Shown here piece after piece: positions 22,878 to 31,385 of a DNA stretch of 64,000 nucleotides (positions are counted from its first letter, which is position 1; the number at the start of each line of letters is the position of its first letter). The translations under genes and the position numbers were made by a program. The notes beneath the pieces are model-generated. The model made no database searches. It was not told the DNA's origin and was given only the letters and a program-made list of their open reading frames with translations. The DNA is taken from positions 5,226-69,225 of the forward strand of contig JAZRVT010000021.1 in the NCBI GenBank assembly GCA_045599325.1. Direction: 5' to 3'. Origin of the DNA: Cacconaster sp045599325. Its GTDB lineage: Bacteria; Bacteroidota; Bacteroidia; Bacteroidales; UBA932.

Positions 22878-23657
22878 ATGCGCAGATACTGTCCATACAT
22901 TTTGATTCTTGTGGCGATGACGCTCACCGCCTGCAGCAGCGGCGCCCAGAACGGCCGGCCGAAGAACTACGGCTTCAAGGTCGAGGAGGTCCTGCCTCAC
23001 GACGTGAGCGCATATACTCAGGGGCTATTCTTCTACGACGGGCAGCTCTATGAGTCTGCCGGGCAGTACGGTGAATCCAGCTTCCGGAAAGTGGACCTCA
23101 AGAGCGGCAGGGTGCTGCAGCGCGAGAGCTTCGAGGGAAGGTATTTCGTCGAAGGCAGCTGCGCGCTTGACGGCAGGCTCTATATCCTCACCTGGCGTGA
23201 GGGAGAGTGCTTCGTCTATGACATCGCGACGATGAAGCGCCTCGGCACCATCCGGTACCAGGGCGAGGGGTGGGGGCTCACCACCGACGGCAAGAGCCTG
23301 ATAATGAGCGACGGCACTTCGAAGATCACCTTCAGGGACCCGGAGACGTTTGTCGAGCAGCGCGAGATAACTGTGACCCACAACGGAAAGAAGCTGCCTC
23401 TGCTCAATGAACTGGAGTACATCAAAGGCGAGATATGGGCGAACATCTATACCTACGACATAATCGCAAGGATAGACCCTGAGACCGGCGTGGTCAAGGG
23501 GACAATCAACTGCTCGGGACTGCTTCCGGTGGCGCAGCACTCCCTCAGGACCGATGTCCTGAACGGAATAGCATATGACGAGAAGAGCGGCGGCATCTAC
23601 CTCACCGGCAAGTACTGGCCGAAAATGTACAAAGTCAGGATTGTAGAAAAGAAATAA
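22878..23657 (+). CDS. Glutaminyl-peptide cyclotransferase (plant-type fold), lipoprotein
   Basis: A 259-residue enzyme of the plant-type glutaminyl cyclase family (five-bladed beta-propeller), which turns N-terminal Gln into pyroglutamate on exported proteins. The frame runs back into rnpB, but ATG 22878 gives a lipoprotein signal (TLTAC, Cys19). Family marks are 'HDVSAYTQGLFFYDGQLYESAGQYGESSFRKVDLKSG', 'GEGWGLTTDGKSLIMSDGTSKI', 'LNELEYIKGEIWANIYTYDIIARIDPETG' and 'VLNGIAYDEKSG..YLTGKYWPKMYKV'. In Bacteroidetes, signal peptidase often exposes Gln, so this enzyme is common there. The mRNA may be leaderless (see promoter). The TPP riboswitch starts 8 bases after its stop. Confidence 0.9.
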   Translation: MRRYCPYILILVAMTLTACSSGAQNGRPKNYGFKVEEVLPHDVSAYTQGLFFYDGQLYESAGQYGESSFRKVDLKSGRVLQRESFEGRYFVEGSCALDGRLYILTWREGECFVYDIATMKRLGTIRYQGEGWGLTTDGKSLIMSDGTSKITFRDPETFVEQREITVTHNGKKLPLLNELEYIKGEIWANIYTYDIIARIDPETGVVKGTINCSGLLPVAQHSLRTDVLNGIAYDEKSGGIYLTGKYWPKMYKVRIVEKK

Positions 23658-23664
23658 TATAAAC

Positions 23665-23736
23665 TCATAGGGGTGCCCTCGAGGCTGAGAACATACCCTT
23701 TAACTTGATCCGGGTAATACCGGCGTAAGGAAATGA
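23665..23736 (+). promoter_or_regulatory. TPP riboswitch (THI element)
   Basis: Conserved blocks in order: GGGGTGCC (23670-23677), GGCTGAGA (23683-23690), ACCCTTTAACTTGATCCGGGTAATACC within 23695-23721, GGCGTAAGGA (23722-23731). The closing P1 helix pairs TCAT (23665-23668) with ATGA (23733-23736), so the start codon of the next gene lies inside the ligand-stabilised stem. This implies translational repression when thiamin pyrophosphate is bound. Confidence 0.93.
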
Positions 23737-25790
23737 AAAGATATCTTGTTCTGGCAGCGCTTCTGCTGCCGTTCCTTGCAGGCGCGCAGGAGAAAATCGA
23801 CAGTATTGTAGTATCAGCTTTCAGGGCCTCTGAAAAGACCCCGGTGGCCCATACCGAGATCAGCCGCGAAGAGCTCAGGGGCGCCAGTTCCTCCGCTTCG
23901 CTTCCTATGGCGCTTGCCCTCCAGCCGTCGGCTGTTGTGACCAATGAGGGCGGCACCGGGCTGGGCTACAGCAAGATGCGTGTGCGCGGCAGCGATGCCA
24001 CCCGCATCAATGTGACACTCAACGGAATAACTCTGAACGACGCAGAGTCGCAGACAGTCTTCTGGGTGAACATACCCGCCATCGGCTCGATGCTCGAGAG
24101 TGTCCAGCTGCAGAGAGGGGTGGGCACTTCGGTAAACGGTCCGGGGGCATTCGGGGCGAGCATCAATATGCAGACCCTTGTCCCGTCAGGTGAGCCTTAC
24201 GGCCATATCGAGGCCTCCGCCGGCTCCTGGATGACCGGGACGCTGCTGCTTGCCGGAGGCACTGGCAGAACCCCGAAAGGCTTTTCCGCCGATGCAAGGG
24301 CCTCCCTTAACACAACCGAAGGATGGATTGACAACGCTTTTGCACGCGTGGGCAGCGCCTTCCTGACGGCGGGCTGGATGGATGAACGCAATTCGGTGAA
24401 AATCAATTATCTGATGGGCAGGCAGAAGAGCGGCATCACCTGGCTCGGCTGCCCTGCCGGCAGCGTTGCGGAGAATCCGCGCTTCAATCCCGCTTATCCT
24501 GGCGACAGCGACAATTTCCAGCAGCATCACATACAGAGCCTGTACATACGCCGGATCGCTCCGGAACTCTACTGGTCCACTACTCTCAACTTCACTGCCG
24601 GGGCCGGCTACTATGAGAACCGGACAGAGTCGGACGGCCTCTGGTTCGACCGGAGGCGCGCCACGGAGAGCGGATATTATGTCGCCTCCACCAGCCTGAA
24701 GTGGAGCAGAGGCGGCTCGCAGGTGACAGGCAATCTCTCCTTCTCTGCATATGACGGAGAGCAGTACGGGTATGACGTATATGCTGACAACAAGCAGGAT
24801 GAGCCCTGGTATCTCAACAATGCCTTGAAGTGCGATGCGGGCGGATTCATAAGAGGTGAGCACACCGTCGGACCTGTGTCGCTTTATGGCGACCTGCAGT
24901 TAAGGCTCATCCGCCACGACATCTCCGGAGTCAACGAAGACTCTTTCCCGATGGACCAGCGGCTGCGTTACTGCTTCTTCAACCCTAAGGGAGGTGTCAC
25001 GGTGTCGCTCCCCGGCGGGAACTCCCTCTATGCCTCAGTCGCGGTCAGCCACAAGGAGCCGAGCCGCACCGATTTCGAGCAGGCGATGATATCGCATCAG
25101 GCGGAAGGGATGCTGCCTGAAAGGATGGTCGACGTGGAGTCCGGCTGGAGGCTGGCGCGGGAGAAGGTGAGCCTGTGTGCCGGGATCTATCTGATGGAGT
25201 ACAGGGACCAGCTGCTGGAAACGGGCCGCATCTCGAATGTGGGCTATACCATAAAGGAGAATGTGCCCCGCAGCTACCGCCGCGGTCTTGAGCTCTCCGC
25301 AGGCTGGGAGCCTATGGAGTGGCTGCGGCTTGACGGCAATCTCGCCCTAAGCCGGAACAGAATCCTGGACTATACCCTGATGGTCGACCGGCTCGATGCC
25401 GGCGGGAACTATCTGGGAAAGGTCAGCGAACATTACGGATCCACTGACATACTGATGTCTCCGTCCGCGGTGGGTATGGCCGCGGCGACATTCAGGCCGC
25501 TTCCGGCCCTCGTACTGGGACTGACCTGGAAATATGTCGGAAGACAGTTCATCGACAATACGTCCAGTCTGGAGCGCTCCCTGCCGGCGTATGATGTGTT
25601 CTCTCTGAAGGCCGAATATGCACTGCGAAAGGTAAAAATTACTATATTTGTGGATAATTTGCTTTCAAAGCGCTATGTTGCGGATGCCTGGGTTTACCGC
25701 TGCTTCACTCCTGACGGGGAGAGGACAGAATCAGGACTGTTTCCTCAGGCTCCCTGCAACGCGCTGCTGAAACTGACCTTTGAGTTATAG
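23733..25790 (+). CDS. TonB-dependent receptor, probably for thiamin
   Basis: An outer-membrane TonB-dependent transporter of 685 residues. Signal peptide MKRYLVLAALLLPFLAGAQ; TonB-box-like 'IDSIVVSAFR' (about 22-31); plug with 'SKMRVRGSDATRINVTLNGITLNDAESQTVFWVNIP' and 'VQLQRGVGTSVNGPGAFGASINMQT'; then the barrel ending in 'NALLKLTFEL'. There is no SusD partner and no carboxypeptidase-like N-terminal domain, so it is a vitamin or metal type receptor rather than a SusC. The TPP riboswitch at its start codon and the PnuC-type gene after it assign it to thiamin uptake, as predicted for similar Bacteroidetes operons. The next gene starts one base after its stop. Confidence 0.9.
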   Translation: MKRYLVLAALLLPFLAGAQEKIDSIVVSAFRASEKTPVAHTEISREELRGASSSASLPMALALQPSAVVTNEGGTGLGYSKMRVRGSDATRINVTLNGITLNDAESQTVFWVNIPAIGSMLESVQLQRGVGTSVNGPGAFGASINMQTLVPSGEPYGHIEASAGSWMTGTLLLAGGTGRTPKGFSADARASLNTTEGWIDNAFARVGSAFLTAGWMDERNSVKINYLMGRQKSGITWLGCPAGSVAENPRFNPAYPGDSDNFQQHHIQSLYIRRIAPELYWSTTLNFTAGAGYYENRTESDGLWFDRRRATESGYYVASTSLKWSRGGSQVTGNLSFSAYDGEQYGYDVYADNKQDEPWYLNNALKCDAGGFIRGEHTVGPVSLYGDLQLRLIRHDISGVNEDSFPMDQRLRYCFFNPKGGVTVSLPGGNSLYASVAVSHKEPSRTDFEQAMISHQAEGMLPERMVDVESGWRLAREKVSLCAGIYLMEYRDQLLETGRISNVGYTIKENVPRSYRRGLELSAGWEPMEWLRLDGNLALSRNRILDYTLMVDRLDAGGNYLGKVSEHYGSTDILMSPSAVGMAAATFRPLPALVLGLTWKYVGRQFIDNTSSLERSLPAYDVFSLKAEYALRKVKITIFVDNLLSKRYVADAWVYRCFTPDGERTESGLFPQAPCNALLKLTFEL

Positions 25791-25791
25791 T

Positions 25792-26445
25792 ATGGACGTA
25801 TCCGCAGGTTTCGACATTTACAAGGCATTGGAGTTCCTGGCCATGGCGGTCGGGTTCGTGTATGTTCTCCTCGAAGTGAAGAAGTCCCACTATCTCTGGT
25901 ACTTCTGCATTGCTTCCGCCATCCTCAACCTTGTGGTCTTCTATCACAACAACTATCTTTCGATGGCGCTTCTGCAGTTCTACTATATCGGCAATTCCAT
26001 TTACGGCATCAAGCAGTTCCTCAAGATGAGGGATGAAGCCATAGCCATATATGGCGCTGGTCCGGAGAATAGGGGCAAGAAGCTGGCCATCAGCCATTTC
26101 AATTGGAAAGTGGGGATTATTGCAGCGGTCATTGCAGTAGTGATCTTCCTGGTTCTCGCCCCGATTATGAAGGCTTACGCCGAGGCGAACGGCACCGCCG
26201 CCTTCCCGAGCCAGCCTTACTGGGACGCCTTCATAGCCGTGGGGAGCATGCTTGCGACATTCTACCTGAGCAAGTCGTATATGTGCCAGTGGTATCTCTG
26301 GCTGGTGATCAATGTCATCTCCACCGTCATCTTCGCGATGAGCGGAATGTACTGGATGTCGCTGATGTACTTCTCGTACATAGTGATCTCCTCATTCGGC
26401 CTCAGGAACTGGATCAGGAACGGAGTGTATATCGAAATCGAATAG
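25792..26445 (+). CDS. pnuT: PnuC/PnuT-family transporter, probably thiamin
   Basis: An inner-membrane transporter of 217 residues with about seven helices, of the PnuC nicotinamide-riboside family ('LEFLAMAVGFVYVLLEVKKSHYLWYFCIASAILNLVVFY', 'LLQFYYIGNSIYGIKQFL', 'YLSKSYMCQWYLWLVINVISTVIF'). PnuC homologues downstream of TPP riboswitches have been predicted to carry thiamin (PnuT). The frame opens at a TTG (25780), but ATG 25792 is preferred, one base after the TonB receptor stop. In similar operons a thiamin pyrophosphokinase often follows; here the third gene is instead an amino-sugar kinase, 22 bases away. Confidence 0.85.
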   Translation: MDVSAGFDIYKALEFLAMAVGFVYVLLEVKKSHYLWYFCIASAILNLVVFYHNNYLSMALLQFYYIGNSIYGIKQFLKMRDEAIAIYGAGPENRGKKLAISHFNWKVGIIAAVIAVVIFLVLAPIMKAYAEANGTAAFPSQPYWDAFIAVGSMLATFYLSKSYMCQWYLWLVINVISTVIFAMSGMYWMSLMYFSYIVISSFGLRNWIRNGVYIEIE

Positions 26446-26467
26446 GACAATCAATTATCCAAATCAT

Positions 26468-27307
26468 ATGAAACTTATAGCAGACAGCGGTTCAACGAAG
26501 GTGGCCTGGAGAGCCATCCTCAATGACGGTTCGGTCAAGGCCATCGAGACCGAAGGCATCAATCCTGTTTTTATGGAGGATGCGCAGATTACAGGCATAT
26601 TCACTGAGAAACTTGTTCCGGAGATCGGAAACGGCGTGGATGAGGTCTTCTTCTACGGCGCCGGCGTAGTGGGCGGAGAGGTCAGCGCAAAACTCGAGCG
26701 CTGCTTCCAGAACGTATTCCCGGGGTGCGTCTGCACTGCAGTCTCCGACGTGCTTGCAGCAGCCCGCGCACTCTGCGGCCACAAGCCCGGCATCGCCTGC
26801 ATCCTCGGCACAGGCTCCAACTCCTGCTTCTATGACGGCAAGGAGATCGCCCAGAACGTAAAGGCCGGCGGATTCATCCTCGGTGACGAGGCCAGCGGAG
26901 CATACCTCGGCAAGCGCCTCATCTCAGACTTCATCAAGGGCCTTCTCCCTGAGGCAATCGAGAAGGAGTTCGTGAAACGCTACCACCTCGACTATATGGG
27001 CATCGTGCAGAAGGTTTACCGCGAGCCGCTCCCAAGCCGCTTCCTGGCCTCCTTCTCGCCGTTCATCAACGAGTTCCGCAACCATCCGCATATGGCGAAC
27101 CTCATCAAGAGCAGCTTCGAGGAGTTCCTCCGCCGCAACATCGTCCACTACGACTACCGCAGCTACCCTGTCAACTTCGTAGGCTCCATCGCGTTCTACT
27201 ACAAGGACATCCTTGAGAAGGCGGTAAGTTCGGCCGGGATGAGGATGGGCAAGGTCCTCAAGGGCCCTATCGACGGACTCGTGGAGTATCACAAGGAAGA
27301 AATGTAA
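26468..27307 (+). CDS. BadF/NAGK-type amino-sugar kinase (second)
   Basis: A 279-residue paralogue of the kinase at 17556, with the same landmarks: DSGSTKVAW (6-14), 'CILGTGSNSCFYDG', 'AGGFILGDEASGAYLGKRLISDFI', 'YREPLPSRFLASFSPFI' and 'SIAFYYKDILEKA'. It is expected to phosphorylate MurNAc or GlcNAc at C6. murQ follows 12 bases later. The gap to the upstream thiamin transporter is 22 bases and holds no -7 element, so it appears to be transcribed with the TPP-controlled operon unless a promoter lies inside pnuT. Whether it is regulated by thiamin is uncertain, since the riboswitch acts on translation of the first gene. Confidence 0.86.
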   Translation: MKLIADSGSTKVAWRAILNDGSVKAIETEGINPVFMEDAQITGIFTEKLVPEIGNGVDEVFFYGAGVVGGEVSAKLERCFQNVFPGCVCTAVSDVLAAARALCGHKPGIACILGTGSNSCFYDGKEIAQNVKAGGFILGDEASGAYLGKRLISDFIKGLLPEAIEKEFVKRYHLDYMGIVQKVYREPLPSRFLASFSPFINEFRNHPHMANLIKSSFEEFLRRNIVHYDYRSYPVNFVGSIAFYYKDILEKAVSSAGMRMGKVLKGPIDGLVEYHKEEM

Positions 27308-27319
27308 AGACCAGACAAT

Positions 27320-28135
27320 ATGAAAGTCACAGAACAGTCATCACACTATGACAACCTGGACAAAATGTCCACCAGGGAATTGCTCGAAGGCATCAACCGC
27401 GAAGACCACGCGGTTCCTGACGCAGTGGCTCTCGCAATCCCTCAGATTGAAATCCTTGTAGACGGCATAGTTGACAGAATGTCACGCGGCGGCCGCGTAT
27501 TCTATATGGGAGCCGGCACTAGCGGCCGTCTCGGAGTGCTCGACGCATCGGAGATCCCTCCGACATACGGTGCTCCATATGACCTCATATACGGAGTGAT
27601 GTGCGGCGGCGACAGCGCCATCCGCAAGGCTGCAGAGGGCGCCGAGGACAATGCAGAGCAGGGGTGGAAAGACCTCGAGCAGTTCAACATCACAAAGGAG
27701 GACACTATCGTGGGCATCGCCGCATCCGGCACGACCCCATATGTGATCGGCGTCATCAAGGAAGCACGCTCACGCGGCCTCCTTACGGCCTGCATAACCT
27801 GCAACCCTGACACTCCTGTGGCAGAAGCCGCTGAGATTCCTATCGTTGCAGTCGTGGGTCCGGAGTTCGTGACAGGCAGCACACGTATGAAATCCGGCAC
27901 TGCGCAGAAGCTTATCCTCAATATGATCTCAACCTCCGTGATGATCCGCACCGGACACGTCCGCGGAAACAGGATGGTGGATATGTCGCTGACCAACAAG
28001 AAGCTTGTTGACCGCGGCACCAAGATGATAATGTCTGAGGCCGGTATCGACGACTACGGCGAGGCGAAGGCTCTCCTGCTGAAATACGGCTCAGTCCGCA
28101 AGGCTGTCGATTCATACAAGTCTGGACTCTGCTAA
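27320..28135 (+). CDS. murQ: N-acetylmuramic acid 6-phosphate etherase, canonical copy
   Basis: A 271-residue MurQ with textbook motifs: GAGTSGRLGVLDASEIPPTYG (residues 64-84, Glu78 equivalent to E. coli Glu83), 'EGAEDNAEQGW' (second acid), 'GIAASGTTPYVIGV', 'TCNPDTPVAEAAEIPI' and 'EFVTGSTRMKSGTAQKLILNMISTSVMI'. It converts MurNAc-6-P to GlcNAc-6-P plus D-lactate. Compared with the copy at 16705 it keeps the TSGR and DASE residues, so this is probably the housekeeping enzyme for recycled cell-wall sugar. recR follows 14 bases after the stop. Confidence 0.94.
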   Translation: MKVTEQSSHYDNLDKMSTRELLEGINREDHAVPDAVALAIPQIEILVDGIVDRMSRGGRVFYMGAGTSGRLGVLDASEIPPTYGAPYDLIYGVMCGGDSAIRKAAEGAEDNAEQGWKDLEQFNITKEDTIVGIAASGTTPYVIGVIKEARSRGLLTACITCNPDTPVAEAAEIPIVAVVGPEFVTGSTRMKSGTAQKLILNMISTSVMIRTGHVRGNRMVDMSLTNKKLVDRGTKMIMSEAGIDDYGEAKALLLKYGSVRKAVDSYKSGLC

Positions 28136-28149
28136 ATACCTGACTGACG

Positions 28150-28764
28150 GTGTTCCGCGCCAACTATTCATCCGCTCTGCTCGAAGAGGCTGTGGACCAG
28201 TTCGCTTCGCTGCCCGGCATCGGCCGCAGGACCGCGCTGAGGCTGGCGCTGCACGTCCTCAGTCTCCCGAAGGAGAATGTGACCCAGTTCGCAGGGGCGA
28301 TGACCTCCCTCAAGGAGAACGTGCGCTACTGCCCGGACTGCCATATGATCTCCGACAGCGGGACCTGCCCGTTCTGCCCGGACCCCAGGCGCGACGCTTC
28401 GGTGGTCTGTGTGGTCGAGAGCCTGCGCGACGTGCTGAGCATAGAGAACACCGGCCAGTACAACGGACTGTATCACATCCTCGGCGGGATAATCTCGCCG
28501 ATCGACGGCATCGGCCCTTCTGACCTCAATATCGCATCGCTGTGCGAAAGGCTGGGGAAGGGCGCTGTCGCCGAGGTGGTGCTTGCCCTGAGCACGAGCA
28601 TGGAAGGGGAGACCACCTCATTCTACCTCTACCGACAGATTTCCAGATATCCTGTCAAGGTGACCGCCATAGCCCGGGGAGTGGGCTTCGGCGATGACCT
28701 GGAATATACCGACGAGCTTACGCTCGGCCGCTCCATTACAAACCGACAACTTTTCAAACCTTAA
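28150..28764 (+). CDS. recR: Recombination protein RecR
   Basis: A 204-residue RecR, which with RecF/RecO loads RecA at gaps. N-terminal HhH 'FASLPGIGRRTALRLALHVL' (19-38), zinc finger CPDC...CPFC (about 58-76), TOPRIM domain 'SVVCVVESLRDVLSIENTGQYNGLYHILGGIISPIDGIGPSDL', and the C-terminal 'YPVKVTAIARGVGFGDDLEYTDELTLGRSI'. The start codon is GTG at 28150; no better ATG is available upstream, and the family aligns from here. The placement between murQ and the symporter, with gaps of 14 and 4 bases, makes it part of this operon though unrelated in function. Confidence 0.95.
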   Translation: MFRANYSSALLEEAVDQFASLPGIGRRTALRLALHVLSLPKENVTQFAGAMTSLKENVRYCPDCHMISDSGTCPFCPDPRRDASVVCVVESLRDVLSIENTGQYNGLYHILGGIISPIDGIGPSDLNIASLCERLGKGAVAEVVLALSTSMEGETTSFYLYRQISRYPVKVTAIARGVGFGDDLEYTDELTLGRSITNRQLFKP

Positions 28765-28768
28765 ACTT

Positions 28769-30286
28769 ATGGGACACGAATTTCCTTTCGTATGGTTTCT
28801 GGCTGCGTTCGTAGCCTACACGGCACTGCTGTTCTTCATCTCCTGGCTGACAGCCAGAAAGACCGGCACAAATTCATTCTTCTCTGGTGACAAGAAGGCT
28901 CCGTGGCCGGTGGTGGCCTACGGAATGATAGGCGCATCGATCTCCGGTGTGACATTCATCTCCGTGCCGGGCAACGTATGGGTCCAGAACTTCTTCTATA
29001 TGCCTCTGGTGCTCGGTTTCGTGGGCGGCTACATAGTGATAGCGAAGGTGCTCCTGCCTCTGTACTACAAGATGAACCTCACGTCTATCTACGCATACCT
29101 CGGCGACCGGTTCGGAAGCAAGTCCCATAAGACGGGAACCACTGTGTTCATGGTCTCCAGGCTTCTCGGAGCGGCAGTCAGAATCTTCGTGGTGATTGTG
29201 GTGTTCTTCGCATTCCTGCCGAAGAACTTCGTCGCGTCATCCCCGCTCGGAGTCTTCGCCATCGTGACGGCGGTCTTCCTGGCGCTTCTCTATCTCTATA
29301 CATTCAAGGGCGGCGTCAAGACCATCATCTGGACAGACGTGCTCCAGACCACCTTCATGCTGCTTGCAGTGGGCCTGACCATCTACTTCATCTGCAAGGA
29401 TATGGGCTGGTCCTTCGGTGAGATGTTCTCCACGGTGAGCGCCACCACCAACGGCAACGCCGGCGCAGTGGGCTGCGGCAAGGCCTTCACCAGCTGGTTC
29501 GACTGGGACTGGAGCCACGGCACAAATGCCGTCAAGCAGTTCATCTCCGGTATCTTCGTGACAATCGCAATGACCGGCCTAGACCAGGCGATGATGCAGA
29601 AGAACCTTGCCTGCAAGGACATCAAGGCGGCCCAGAAGAATATGTACACCACAAGCATCATCATCGTGGTGGTCAACTTCTTCTTCGTGCTGATGGGCGC
29701 ACTCCTCTGCGTCTACGCACAGAGCAAGGGCATCGACTTCGGCAAGACCGACAACCTCTTCCCGACAATCGCCAGCCAGTATCTCGGAGTGGGCGTGGGC
29801 ATCTTCTTCCTCATCGGCCTCATCTCCGCATCATATCCTAGCGCAGGTGCAGCGATGACCGCCCTGACCACCTCCTTCTGCGTGGACTACCTCAATTTCA
29901 ACGGACGATCCGACTGGGATGCCTCTAAGAAGGAGAGAGTCCGCAAGTGGGTTCACGCCGGTGTGGCTCTCACATTCCTGATCATCATCGTCGTGCTGCA
30001 GATCGCCAGCAGCGACGCTGTGGTCAACCTTGTCTACAAACTCGCATCGTACACCTACGGTCCGCTTCTCGGAATGTTCTTCTTCGGAATCCTCTCCAAG
30101 GCCCAGGTCCGCGACGGCGCTGTCCCTTACATCGCCATTGCCGCTCCTGTGCTCTGCCTGATAATCAATTTCCTCGGCAAGAAGTATTTCGGATTCGACC
30201 TCGGCTTCACGCTCCTGATTGTCAACGGCCTGCTGACCTACCTCGGTATGTGGGCCTTCAGTAAGAAGCCTCAAATTGCTCAATAA
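28769..30286 (+). CDS. Sodium:solute symporter family permease
   Basis: An inner-membrane Na+-coupled transporter of 505 residues (SSS family) with about 13 helices. Typical stretches are 'FFSGDKKAPWPVVAYGMIGASISGVTFISVPG' (helix 1-2), 'YIVIAKVLLPLYYKMNLTSIYAYLGDRFG', 'VFMVSRLLGAAVRIFVV' and 'MMQKNLACKDIKAAQKNMYT'. The frame extends into recR, but ATG 28769 is the sensible start. Lying behind a kinase and murQ, it may carry MurNAc or a related sugar, in analogy to the transporter of the Tannerella murTKQ cluster; the family as a whole moves sugars, sialic acid, amino acids and vitamins, so this is only a contextual guess. Confidence 0.88.
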   Translation: MGHEFPFVWFLAAFVAYTALLFFISWLTARKTGTNSFFSGDKKAPWPVVAYGMIGASISGVTFISVPGNVWVQNFFYMPLVLGFVGGYIVIAKVLLPLYYKMNLTSIYAYLGDRFGSKSHKTGTTVFMVSRLLGAAVRIFVVIVVFFAFLPKNFVASSPLGVFAIVTAVFLALLYLYTFKGGVKTIIWTDVLQTTFMLLAVGLTIYFICKDMGWSFGEMFSTVSATTNGNAGAVGCGKAFTSWFDWDWSHGTNAVKQFISGIFVTIAMTGLDQAMMQKNLACKDIKAAQKNMYTTSIIIVVVNFFFVLMGALLCVYAQSKGIDFGKTDNLFPTIASQYLGVGVGIFFLIGLISASYPSAGAAMTALTTSFCVDYLNFNGRSDWDASKKERVRKWVHAGVALTFLIIIVVLQIASSDAVVNLVYKLASYTYGPLLGMFFFGILSKAQVRDGAVPYIAIAAPVLCLIINFLGKKYFGFDLGFTLLIVNGLLTYLGMWAFSKKPQIAQ

Positions 30287-30310
30287 GAGTACACTTTGAG
30301 GTTTTTTGAC

Positions 30311-30429
30311 TATATTTGCCGGATAGAATATGATCAGAATCACCAAATACTTCGTCTTCGGTAAGACCAAGCCCCGAGCCAGTCAGTCGTAAACCCTTGC
30401 GGTTCACGGATTTATTGACTGATAACTCG
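30311..30429 (+). promoter_or_regulatory. corA promoter and structured leader
   Basis: TATATTTG (30311-30318) is a -7 element, giving a leader of about 110 bases. The leader can fold into one long nested hairpin: CGAG 30375-30378 with CTCG 30426-30429, AGTCA 30381-30385 with TGACT 30416-30420, and GTAAACC with GGTTCAC around loop CTTGC (30389-30407, one mismatch). The role is unknown; it does not match a riboswitch I know. Confidence 0.4.
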
Positions 30430-30436
30430 AGATAGG

Positions 30437-31384
30437 ATGATTCAGATTTTTTATAACTCAAAAGACCAGGTCGAGGTTTCCGAGACACTGGACACATTAA
30501 AGAAGATTTCATTGAAGGACGCCCTGTGGCTCGACCTTTTCAATCCGACAGGAGATGAGAAGAGAGCCGTGGAGGAGTTCCTCCATACCACACTCCAGAG
30601 CCGCGCACAGGCTGAGGAGATCGAGAGTTCCTCCCGTTTCTCCGAGACTGCCGGCGCTGTCTTCGCCAACACCAGCTTCCTGCTGCCGAGCGCGGACAAC
30701 TACACTATGGAGTCAGTGTCCTTCATTCTTTCAGGAGACACCATAACCTCCATCCGGCAGGTTCCTCTGAGAAGTTTCACAGACATCCAGAGGAGAATAC
30801 TCTTCAACAGCAAGCTGTATCCGACCGGCTATCATATCCTTGTCGGCATCCTTGAGAACCGCATAGACCTGGATGCAGATATGATCGAGCTGATGTCAAA
30901 GGAGATCGGACAGTACAGCAAGAGGGTTAGCCTCGGCGAAGATGTCAACGAGGAGTTCATCCTTGACATCAACCAGCTGCAGGAGAACTCTATGCTCGTC
31001 CGTGAGAACATAGTGGACAAGCAGAGGATGATCTCCAGCCTGCTGAAGAGCGACAAGACACCGAAAGCGATTGGCGGCAAGCTCAACGTGCTGCTAAAAG
31101 ACATATCATCACTGATCAACCATACCAACTTCAGCTTTGAACGTCTGGAGTATCTTCAGAACACTGTCCTGGGTCTGATCAACCTCGACCAGAACAAGAT
31201 TATGAAGATATTCACGCTTGTCTCCCTTCTGCTGATGCCTCCGACCCTTGTGGCCAGTTTCTACGGAATGAATATACAGCTGCCGCTCATCGGCGGGCGC
31301 GGGGATATGATTCTCGTGCTCTCGGTGATGCTCGTGACCGTGGCGGCCGTCTTCCTGATCTTCCGCAAGAAAAAAATGCTTTAG
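30437..31384 (+). CDS. corA: CorA-family divalent-cation transporter
   Basis: A 315-residue inner-membrane channel for Mg2+ (or Co2+/Zn2+). The soluble N-terminal domain carries 'DALWLDLFNPTGDEKRAVEEFL'; a long helix leads to two C-terminal transmembrane helices with the diagnostic pore motif YGMN ('ASFYGMNIQLPLIGGRGDMI') between them, and a basic end (RKKKML). Mg2+ import is the usual role. It stands behind its own promoter and folded leader, and nhaC starts one base after its stop, suggesting a small ion-homeostasis operon. Confidence 0.94.
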   Translation: MIQIFYNSKDQVEVSETLDTLKKISLKDALWLDLFNPTGDEKRAVEEFLHTTLQSRAQAEEIESSSRFSETAGAVFANTSFLLPSADNYTMESVSFILSGDTITSIRQVPLRSFTDIQRRILFNSKLYPTGYHILVGILENRIDLDADMIELMSKEIGQYSKRVSLGEDVNEEFILDINQLQENSMLVRENIVDKQRMISSLLKSDKTPKAIGGKLNVLLKDISSLINHTNFSFERLEYLQNTVLGLINLDQNKIMKIFTLVSLLLMPPTLVASFYGMNIQLPLIGGRGDMILVLSVMLVTVAAVFLIFRKKKML

Positions 31385-31385
31385 T

